From: Paracentrotus lividus
Lineage: Eukaryota > Echinodermata > Echinoidea > Camarodonta > Echinidae
Direction of reading: 5' to 3'
NCBI GenBank assembly: GCA_940671915.1
Contig: CALNVZ010003430.1
Location: forward strand, 20,232,140-20,296,139
Length of the DNA: 64,000 nt
Of this stretch, positions 39,901 through 51,900 are shown in pieces. The notes below the pieces were generated by a model. It saw only the letters and a list, made by a program, of their open reading frames with translations. It was not told where the DNA came from and searched no databases. Position numbers and translations under genes: made by a program. The first letter of the stretch is position 1. Every line of letters begins with the position of its first letter.

Positions 39901-42900
39901 GCATAAATCATACATTTTGTTCTAATTTATCAAATAAAGCTCCTAGAATGCTAAATTTTGTATTTCTCTGTTTTTTTTAACCTTTTGTTTTTCATTGTTT
40001 TGTGGGCAAAATTGATTGCAGAATCTTTTTGAAGCATAGTTATGCTAAAACAAATTAATTTTAGCCAATGAAAGTGAAAATAATCATATCTCTGTGAACT
40101 AGGTGAGAAAACTCTATTTGCATTGACTTTGTACACAAAATCACGTTTTTGAGCGATTTTCGGTCCGACGGGTATTTTTTAAAATCATGCAGCGTCGTAA
40201 ACGCGAAAATGGTTTCAAAGACTTGAAAGTTAAAAAGTTAACTAGCAGCGTGGTAAAAAAAAATTCGCACAGCGGTATGGTCACGAAAAATGTCGAGGGG
40301 GTTGATTCAACCACCTCCCCGGCCTTTTTAGGGTTTAAACGTCGTTATTCTTTCGTGACTTTTCTTCAAACCTTCATTCGCCTTATCAAATTTTTTGTTT
40401 ATATTTCTGCTTTCAAAGACTAATTGTAAATTTTCTATTTAATGAATCATGCTTACATCGGTGAGCTTGAATTCCTCTTTGTCATTGACGCCGTCGATTC
40501 GCATTCACCCTGGTTGCTGAAGTTGTAGGGTTTACAACCGGGCTTCCCCAAGAGGAGAGTGTCTGGTGGTGATTACAGAAACAACAAAGCATATTGATAT
40601 ATAAATACAATAATATAATAGTCCTGATTCTAACAATCCCCAACTACAACCAATGACTTTCTTATTGCTAAAAAAAAAGGATCTCGGTTGAAATGTTGAC
40701 ATGGTTCGGTGGCCATCAATATGGATCACACGGTGAAGCACTTTGAAACCGCAGATAAAAGGCACTATACCAGATAAACATTGGATTGTATTGAATACGT
40801 TTTCAGAGTCAATTCACAACATATTTTAGTTAGCCCGGTTAGAACCCAAAAACATCGACGCATGTTGCCTTCTTGGCAAGCACAATACAAACGAAAATAC
40901 TCCTTGTTGTATTTTGCAAAGCCTTTTATTATAGACTGTGATCAATCGGTTGAGTAGGGGAGACCGGGGACAATAATTAACACGGGGCAATTGTAACAGG
41001 GGCTCCCATCCATAGTATAGCAGAAACACGCTACAAACTTGAAATTGTACAGAGCATGCGCATTTCATCGCTCCACATGCTGTTTGAGTATTGGCAGATT
41101 TAACGGTTCGTGGAACTTTCTACAGCAGAAAAATCGTTTTTTGAGTAGGAAGTAATATTTCACATTACCCATTGTTTTTCTTCTAGACAAATATGTGGAT
41201 GAGCTACGGCTGTCATTTTTATATATTTAGAAATTATATTCTTAGGCCATGTTTTGCTAACGTTTCAACGATTAATACCTCAGCTAGAATAGAAAAGAAT
41301 CTCTCCAAATATGGTCGCCCACCACAGGGGCAATAGTAACAATGCGTTTAGGAAATACTTTTGCCCCGTACCTAGCCCCGGGACAATTCAGCGCGCTGTC
41401 ATCGCCCGTACAGAGCACGTAAACTTCTGCAATAATCCCATGCCAATGTATATAACAAGTGGAAAATATAATGTAACTTGAGTCAAGCATTGTCGTGTTT
41501 TATAATAATTAGCTTATGTGGTTAATGTTGTTTAAATCTAGGATCTGTCGAGTGCATAGCTTTGATAAAGAAAAGCAAAATGTTACAATTTCACGTGTAT
41601 ACAATTGCCCCCATAGCGTGTTACAATTGCCCCTGGTTTAGGGGCAATTGTAACACTCGACCTCGTGTTTTGAAATGATAATGGCTTCAAAATAAATAGT
41701 TTTACTTAACCCAAACCTATTCGTATGTCGAGCTAAGATATCCAAATTTCGTTTTACTTGTTTTTAAGCAAGTATTAAGTTATAATAAAGTTGATAAGTC
41801 AAATTTGGAAAAAAAGTGTTACAATTGTCCCCGGTCTCCCCTATCCTACTTTACAACATGGATCGTGTTGCTCTGTTAGAAAAGGACTTTAGAAAAGGAT
41901 TATGCATTGCGCTGTAGCCCTAACCCAAGTGCAACCAAGGTTGTCAATCTGTTGTGTTTAGCGCCCTCTCAGCTTACCCAACACGTCCTGTCTGTATCCA
42001 GAGGCAATCTGGTAGAAGATATGGTAGGATCTCTCAACACCAGCCTGTCTGATCACACGAGACTTTTCAAGCAGATCTGGAATATTGGTAGATATAAGAA
42101 TGATAGCAAATGGAGACCTATTAAGAATACGTGTCAATATATCATTCTGAATCAATATAATTATAAGTAGGCCTACAGGATTCCCACAGACTGACCTATC
42201 ATCTTCCGCCTTATATAAAATGTCCGCTTAACTCCATCATGTCACCATTCTAGAAAACTACAGAATGAGCTTTACTTCAGCTTATACCACACACAGATTT
42301 ACTTTTATTAGTTTTAATACTTTACCGTCTTGCCCAAAAATAATTCACGAGAAAGGCTAAACTAGCACACCCGCTACCTTCTGGTCCCTATTAAAATATA
42401 TTAAACACATCATCTTATGCAAGTTTCTACCTTCATACAATCAACATCAAGGAGGTTTCAAACATTCTTGTCTATATCATAATATCTACAACACGTTGCA
42501 CTGTCGCATACCTTCGCATCTGATCTGATGATGCAAAAAAGCCCTTTTGCCATTTTTCATACGACTGTCACCTCACGAAAGTTGCCAAAACAACTTTGGC
42601 ATTTCAATTATTATTTTTCTATTATACCAAGTTATTGTATGTCCGGACGGGTTGTGTGTCCGGACAGACGATTTGGACCAGCCATTTGAAAAGGTTTACA
42701 AGCAATCTTTTTGTAGTTTTTTGGAACAAAATGTTTGAAAATATTCTATAGATCAAATATTGATGAAGATAAGCATTATTCAACATATATTTTGGCTTAA
42801 TCCTGAGACAAACAAGCAGGCTTTATTTTTGTTAAGTGTCCGGACAACCAAACCCCATCCTACGGCTTTACTTACATGTCTCAATATCGGCTCCGGCGAG

Positions 42901-45900
42901 TTTACCGCTGGCTCCGAAGTGAATACGAATGAATTTACCCTGGAGGATGGGAAAGGGGAAAATGCAGTTTGATTTCAATAGGAATTTATTTATCTCTGCA
43001 ATAAAGTTATTATTATTGTATCCATACTTTATAAACAAAGGATGTTCTTGAAAACCCGCAGGCTTGCGAGAGACTGACCAGATATAGCAGAAACTACAGG
43101 CAAACTTGATTCCAAATATTGTAGGTAGTTCCTCAATAAAATGTTGTTTGAATTACACATTACTAGGTCCCCATGCAAGACACATCCATAAATAACAAGA
43201 ATTTACAAAAGCAGTCTATTGCTTATTATTGGTTTCATTCATGTCATCAAACTTAATATCTAAATGAAAGCAGGAGGGCGTTTCATGAAATGACTTGTCG
43301 GACGTTTTATCCGACAAACTGTTATAAGCTACTGAAATGCTTGCATCTGATTGGCTGAGAGCAAATTTGTCGGATAAAACGTCCGACAAGTCCTTTCATG
43401 AAATGCCCCCCTGGTAAATAAAGTGTGCCAACAACTTAGTCTTATATCGCCACTCTTTGAAGGTACTTTAAGCCTATTATAGGTTGAAGTGCCATTAACA
43501 GAATTGGAATACTTACGAAACGGGATGAGTTGTCGTTCCTGATGGTTTTGGCGTTACCGAAAGCTTCCAGTGGGGGGTTGGTCTGGATGACCTGATCCTC
43601 AAGATTTCCCTATATGTGATTGGTTGGAAGGAATGGTTGTCATGGCGAACGATGCAACAGCATGCAGATACGCATGCGTCGTTCATATTACATTTGCATA
43701 ATTATTGTATTCGACTCGTGTTTCGTCATTCATTCTTACATGCGCGATGAAAATGCACCATTTTGTAATTTTGATTGCCCCCATGCAATTCAAGCAGTGG
43801 GCTCTGCCATAAGTACATACCCATGTTTAACAACTTACCTGTGCTGAAATATATCCCCTTGTCGCTACCAGAGATATGGAATAATCCTTTATTAGCGATT
43901 GAAATGACCTCTTTTAAATTATGATCAAATACAACTTATCAGTGTAGCAACTCAAATTTAATTTTTTCGTACAAAATACAATTTTTAATTGAAATGAATA
44001 TGTCCGATTTGCCATTTGAAAAACAACCGTAATTTAAACAAATTTGATAAAGGATGACTATGTGATACTATGAATAATAATCGTATTCAAAGAACACTAG
44101 TGGCTATACTCCATATCTCCTAAGAAAAGGGTTATATATCTCAGAACAGAATTAAAGATACAATTTTTCCCCTTAATAATGAACAAAATTATACAGCTGC
44201 AGATCATGGCATGTGTTGATATTACCAAACTGGAAAGCAGGCCCGTTTCTTGAATACTCGACATTGCTTTGGCAGCCATTTTGATCCAGACGATCACGTG
44301 ACCAGGTGGTATCTTATATCCATGGTATTCTCACCGATGACTGGACTTGTCTTATCCATTTCTTAAAAACTTATTTGTTTCTTACAAATCCTATCCTCCA
44401 ACTACTTTAAGTAATAAATATTAAACAACGATACGCCTATTACCACTTCTTAAATTATGATTTACATTAATACAAAAGAACACAAATTAGGCACTATATA
44501 ATTTCTGTGTATTTTATATAGTGATTAGTTTGACACCATTCACTTACTACTTGTATCCCGAGAGACAACCGTCAATCATGGTCGACTTTTTGTCAACTTT
44601 AATTGATTCAGTCCTTTGCTTCTGTAAAAGGTAAGGGGACGGCCAGTGGCTTCGTAGTGAGTGCCAAGCTGGCTAAGTGCGAGTTGCTCTCGTAAGTTAG
44701 CAATCTGGACCAAAGATCAAAGGGCGGCGCTACATTGAGAACATAATCTTTTTCTTTTTTTCGTTTTGGGGGGTAAAGGAGACGTGTTCCAGATCCATGT
44801 TTTATGATTTGGGTCAGGACGCAGACCTTAAGCAAAAGTCAACGGTCCCAAACCCGCATGGATGGTTCTTTTCTTGTTTGGAAGCACGGTTCTCACAAAA
44901 GTATAATAATAATAATAAAATAATAATAATAATAACAGATTATGGGACGGGAGATAAGGCTGGTAATTGCCGAATTTGGGATTCATGGCCATGCTGTGCA
45001 TCTCCCGGTAAGGAGATCGCGACCTTGAAAAAGGTCAGTGACCCCTGTGCCCTTTGACCTACAGCACGGTAAAATCCTCAACAATGAACTGTAACATATA
45101 CCACAGATTGGATTCAAGACCACGATGTACAAATGGTGAGAATGTCATTGTTTAAAATATGCAAAGTTCAATGACCTCGTATGCCCTGTGACCTACATCA
45201 TGGTCTAAACCTACTTATTGGTACGTACAATTACTTAAGTAACAATAAAGGTCAAAGGTGACTCTGTTGGGAATTGTCACATTCAATCACTATACGAACC
45301 GTAGAGGACGCCGTGCTGCGACCTAGAGAAGAGCAGTAGGAACCGACAACAGCCATATTATAATTTTAATCCCCTCCATCTGGGCAATAGAAGATTGCTA
45401 TGTCAAGTCTGAGGGAACTAGAGTAGCTAGCAGTAAACTGGTTAAGTAATGACTAATGTTGTCAGCATCTGTGGATTATTTTCAATTTGTAGGCCTCATG
45501 TGGACAGTTCTCGTCCATAAGTAGGTTAAATTTAAACGAAAAATAATCAGCCTTAAAACAGCAATTTGGTGAATACAGGCCCAGATCATATTTCAACCGA
45601 ATGATCAATGCTTGAATTTTTCCCCATTTATATTTAAATTTTCTTTATAAGCGGTTTGCCTCTGCAAGATTTTTATTCCAATCGTTGTGAATAAAAATCT
45701 TGCAGACCCAAAGCGGTTGACAAGAAAACATCTAATCTAATCTTAAAGAAAACACAATCTTGGAAAAGTGGCTATCGTTATTGTGGAAAATGAAATAATC
45801 ATCAAACCTCGTGCATTTTGTGAATGAAGAAGGGTGGTTAGGAAATAAATCCAAACATTTGTTAATTTGTGTCTCTTCGATTTAATTCACGGAAATTGAT

Positions 45901-48900
45901 TTTTGTTTCAGAAATAAAATTATAAAGAGGACGATTGTCGGTTTTTCTCTAGATGCAGCATCACGTGATGAATGGAAATAACCAGCAGATCGCCACCTTT
46001 GTTAACTAGAAAAAAAAAAGGTGGTGAACAGAGGAAAACAACAAATTAGCATCCGCAACCCCGGGTCTGGGGCATCTATTGCTTCAGATTATGCCATTGC
46101 TTTGCTGGATGGGTGGTAGAGTATTTAAAGGTATACTCTTATGAGTGGTAATGGATGACGCCATCTACGTCTGATTGTCATTATAACAAGTTTGTTTCGT
46201 CGGATTTCAAAAGACAAAATTGGCCTTTAAAGGCAAATGACGTGACAAAACATCGACTGGTTCAGACAGGCACAGACGTAGACAATTATAAACACACTGT
46301 ACATCATTTACTGGAAGTGGCGCCCCTTACGGTGTAGTAAAATTGCAAATGATTCAGTTAGATATAATCATTTGAGAGGGGGAATATAAATCATAAAATA
46401 TCATACAGTGACTTCATGACCTTTCATAAACACCGAGATAAAAACGGGGGGAAGTACACCCCGACCGAAAAGAAATTAAACAGCGGAAAGGCCACTTACT
46501 AAAGAAATGCCCTTTCTCATGGATTTCAATTAGGGTGAGAAAAACTAATACCAAAAGAGACAAATCCTAGCGCCAGCTACGCACGCTCTACGTCCACCAC
46601 TTAAAATCGTCGTAGCGCACCCCTCGCTGTATGGAACTTGCAATGACGACAACTTTTTTTTTCGTTCATTCCACCACGATTGTCTCAAAAAGCCAAATGA
46701 AACCTAAATAATATTACACAAAGAATTAACTATAAAACACAATCTTCTCCTGATCTCAACTAATACAAAAAGAAATTATATGATGAAAATTTTGGGATAG
46801 GGCTGTTAATTAGTCACAAGAGAAGATTAATTATTAATTGATAAACCATAAAATAGGCCTATTCTTATTAGGATCAACAAAAACTCCCAATCCCCTCACT
46901 TCCGCACAAAAAAGCATTAAAAAAATCTTAAAACTCGAAGATCCTCCAACCAGAAATTTAGAGATCCAGCTAAAACGAATTGAAAAAGACAAAATTGAAA
47001 GAAAAAAAAATCCTACGTCCCCCCCCCACCCCCTCTCAAAATGATTTATATACTAAACTGATCATTGCAATTAAATTACACACGCTCACAAGGATGCGCA
47101 ACAATCCCCAAGTAAATGATGCTACAGTGTGAACATAAAAATTGTCTAACGTCTGTAGCCGAGTCCAACCAGTCGATGTCTTACGATCACAGACATTTTG
47201 CAAAAAAGGCCACAATTTTGTCTTTTGAAATCCGACCTGAAACAAACTTGTATATAATGACAAACAATCAGCCCACCGTACGAAATGAACTCATCTCCAA
47301 TACAACTGCATAAGACTACATCACCCCTTTAATACTTACACCCATACCAGCAAGCAATGACAAATCAATGCAATAACCAATAAAGAACATAGCACTGCCC
47401 CCAGACCCGGGTGGGCATATGCTAACTTCGTTGTTCTTCTCTGTTCCACACCTTATGTATTAAATCATACCTACAAACGTGCCAATACTGGCTGTTAATA
47501 TCCATTCATCACTGATTGCTGTCTCTAGAGAAAAACCGACAACCTCCTCTTTATCCCACACAATTTCTGAACAAAAATCAATCTATCCGTCGACATTACA
47601 AATACGAAGAGACACAAACATCAACCAAATGTTGATCCTATTTCCACACAACAACTCTATCAAATTCACAAAATGCACGAGGTTTATTATATTATCACCT
47701 CTATACAACAATAACGAACACCCAGCCACTTATCCCAAAGATGTTTCTTTAAAGATAATTAAGATGTATCTTGTCAACCAACCAGCTTGGAAGTACTAGC
47801 AAAGATTTTATAAAATTCACACACGAATTGGAATAAAAAATCTAACAAAGACGAGACAACACCGCTTACTAAAAAAAAAAACAATAAATTAATATAAATA
47901 GGAAAAAATTCAAGCATTAGATCATATACGAAATAAGAAATATAAATCTGGCCGAAATATTCACCAAAATAAAGCAAAATTAAAAAGAGAACAACTGACC
48001 TCAATTATTTCGTTATAATAAATATAAACAATACATATAGGACAGAGAACTAATCACAACCCACTGAGGCCCCCAACAAAATATATGAAAAACATAATCC
48101 ACAAGATAGCTATCACAAAAACATAATACATTTACTTCCAACACAAGCTAATACTAGAGCTAAGTAAACATCTAGAATATCCCTCAGAGACATCCCTAAA
48201 GAACAATAGCACAATCTTCTATTGCCAGATGAAAAGGGCAGATAAAAATAACACTCACTCGACCTGAGTCGTTCCTACCAATCGCTCTTCTCACTACCAA
48301 GTCGCAGCACGGCGTCCCTCCTAAACGTTCGTACACCCAAATAGGAATTTAATGTGAAAACAAACCTACCCAACAAGAGTACAACCCCTAAATAACCTCT
48401 TTAAATGCTACAAAAGTCAAGTGTACCATCTAAGATCAGTAAATACTAGAACCCATAGAATGTAATACACAGGGCGAATACGAGCGTCATAAACTTTAGA
48501 CACATTTTTCACACAAATGACTTCACCAATTAAACATCTGGTCGAATCCAATCTAGTCAGTACCTAAGCGTTACAAGATCAAGTTGAGGATTTACCGGGC
48601 GTAGGTCAGATGCTACAGGGCACTGACCCTTTATAAATCAAGTACGACAGATCCACCCATTCCACCAAGAGAAGAATGCAACAGAGACATTGCCATGAAA
48701 TCCCAATTACACGCCAAATACCAAGCACATATCTCCCGCCATAAATCTCCCATTATTATTATATCATGTTATTACAAATATAATTATAACTTAGTGAGAA
48801 CCGTGCTTTCCAACAAAAGAAAAGCAACCATCTTATCAGAGTTTGCCGACATCGTTGACCCTTAGACATAAGGTCATGCGTCCTGGACCCAATATCATCC

Positions 48901-51900
48901 AAACGATAGACCTCAATGAAACATCTACCACCAAATAATAAACCCCACCAAACGAACAACACAAAACAAAATGCCTCAAGAGCCCGGCCCATTAAGATAT
49001 TAAACGTCCATGCTCCTAATACGTGAGAGGCGAACTAACCACTGCCAGACTGTCTCACTACGAAAGACCCAAACCTGCCCGTCCACAACTACCAATTTAC
49101 AGAAAGCAACTGAATCAATTTACACAGCCTCGGACCCAAACCAAAGTCCGCGAACCACCCATAAAGATAAGACGATATTGGATCACTCGAAATCACAAGA
49201 TAGATAGTGACAAGTGAATCAAACTAATCAAATATATAAAATTACAACAAACTAACTACCTAATGCACTAAAGTTTACTATTATGTATTAATGTAAAAAT
49301 ACAATAATTAAGAGAGTACCGTAAAATAGAGACGAATATCGTTGTTTAAAATATTATAATGTACTTACAAGAGTGGGAATAGGAATTGTAGAAACAAATA
49401 AGTTTTAAACCAAATCCCGTATAAGACCAAGACCAGTCATCGCGTATGAGACATACCATGGATATAGATACCACCTGTCACTGATCCCCTGGATCAAAAA
49501 TGCGCTGCCAAGCAATTGGTCGCAGTAAATCAACAGAAACGGCCTGCTTTCCCGTTGTAATATCAACAACATGCCATGATCGTGCAGCTGTCATATAAAT
49601 TGTAAAATCAAACATATTAAGGGGAAGAATAAATTGTATAAACAAAATCTCATTCTTAAGAAAAATACACCTCTTCTCTTAGAGAATGAGAGTATAGCAC
49701 ACTAGTTTCCTGATTGAAATAACATACTATAATATATTCCTATAAATAAATCAACAATAGTCATCCTATAATCAAATATGAGAAATATAAATCTGTTTTA
49801 TCAAAATGAGACAAAGTAACTGTCCTAATTCAAATCTCTCAATAAAAATGTATTTGTACGCAAAAATAAATTTGAGTCCTAGCATTACAACTGATAAAGT
49901 CTCGAATTATGAATCATAATATTAAAAGAGGATCATTCAATATCGCACTAATAAAGGATAAAATATCCATAATATACTGAGAATAACGAAAGAGAGAGAG
50001 CAAGAGCGATTAACTTCAGCACACGAGAATAATTGAGAGTAAACAGATGGCCGATATGTACTTATGGCAGAGCCCACTGCTGAATTGCATGGGGCAACCT
50101 CAGAAAATAACAAAATGGTGCAATTTTCATCACAGCCCAAATGTAAGATATCGAATTACGAAACACGAGTCGAATAACAATACCATTATGCAAAACAAAA
50201 TAGATAACTAATGAACGACCCCATGCGTCCACTCATGACATCCGCTCGATGCATCGTTCGCCATCTCTATGACAACCATTCCTCATCACAACCAATACAC
50301 ATTAGGAATCTGAGAATCAGGTCATCCAGCCAACCCCACACGGAAGCTTCAAAATAGCCAAACACACCTCTCAGAACGAACAACTCAATCACCGTACGAT
50401 AAAGTATATATCCCATAATACTAATAGCCACATATCAACTAAAAAAGGCTATACCCAATAACCTTCCAAGAGTGCGAATACCAAACAACAGTTTGCCAAC
50501 AACGTTAAAATATAACCAAGAGCATTCTCATGAAAGAGACTTGTCGAAAACGTTATATATCCGACAAAGCTAATGAACACCCATAAGAGCCCAACCACGC
50601 AAGCAATTCTATAAGACCTCAAAGATAAACAAGTTTGCGAGTAACACGTACCGACAAGTACAATATAATAACATGAGAGACAACAGCACCTCCTCTTTAC
50701 AAATTCCATAAATATTAAGTTGAGACATGAATCGCAAACCCAAATAATAAGCAATAGACTGCATTGAAAATTCTTGAATAAATAATTTTATGGATCCGCG
50801 CTAGCCTCTTCGCGCCTCACCTACACCCCCCAATTCGCTCTCCAACCCCACCTCATATCTAGAGGAAAAACTACCTACAAAATATTCATAAAAAATACAA
50901 GATTGCCTGTAAGATTCTGACAATATCTAGTAACAAATACTCTATATCCGCCAAGCCTGCCGGCTATGTTCACCACCACCTTGCTCTAATAACAGTATCG
51001 AAAAAAACAATAACAATAATAAATAACTATAAAATTGCCAGACCATAATAAGAACTAACTAAATTGAAGAATCAAACCTGCATTTTCACACACTATTACA
51101 CCATCCATCCAGGTAAAAATAACATTATCGTATAACACTCGCACCCACCAGGTAAACTCGCGGAGCCGATATTAGCACATGAAAAAATAACCATAGGATG
51201 GTAAATGTTGTCCCGAAGACACTTAACAAAAATCAAAGCCTGCTTGTTTGTCTCAGAATTAAGCCAAAATACCACCGCCCTCAACAATCCAACATGAACT
51301 ATAAAAAAAGATTATAATATACCACAACAACCCAACCAAATAATTTGTAACCTATAGAATATTTTCAAACATTGTTCCAAAAAACACAAAAAAGATAAGA
51401 GACCTTGTAAACACTTTCAAAAATAGGCTGGTCCAAAAAAGATCAAGTCTGTCCGAGAACACAACAACCCGTCCACAATACCAATATACTTGTATGCAAA
51501 CTCAGAAAACAAACATAATAATGACAAGCACAAAGTTGTAATATGGAACTTTCTGACGGTATAACAGCGTATGACAAAATGCAAATAAGAGCATATTTAT
51601 TGCCATCTCCACCCCACATCAGATGCGAAAGGTATGCGACAGTAAACAATCGTTTATAGAATATAAAAGAAATACCTATAACAAGAATATTGGAACACCC
51701 TTTGTTGATATTGTTATCCGACAAGAGACAACTTGCATAAGAAATAATGCGTTAATAAAATAATGTATTTTAAAAATAGGCGACCAAACGTGTACGGCGT
51801 TCCGCTAGTCTTCGCCTTCCTCCGTGAATTATTTTTGGCAAGACGGTAAAGTATAACTAAATCTACAAAAGAAANNNNNNNNNNNNNNNNNNNNNNNNNT

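Larger units (their letters stand above)
42290..46380. repeat. Clean arm of the large inverted repeat
   Basis: This arm contains exons 42,876 and 43,517 and MITE copy 2, and is mirrored in noisy form at 47,030-51,874. Anchor pairs: 43,640/50,275 (GGTTGTCAT.GGCGAACGATGCA), 44,310/49,465 (CATGGTAT..), 45,310/48,315 (GACGCCGTGCTGCGACCT), 46,060/47,405 (CCCGGGTCTGGGGC). The segment 43,610-46,380 is otherwise intron without genes. Confidence 0.88.
47030..51874. repeat. Noisy inverted copy of 42,290-46,380
   Basis: It is colinear in reverse with the clean arm but roughly 15-20% longer from scattered insertions. Inserted and altered bases are mostly A or C on the plus strand, so the strand looks A/C-rich and G/T-poor. 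It carries echoes of two exons and one MITE, ends at the 25-N gap, and contains no independent gene. Confidence 0.88.

Noticed and set aside
40187-40423. 78-codon Lys/Ser-rich plus-strand ORF
   Set aside because: Intronic, no recognisable domain, and inside a block that looks like a dispersed repeat.
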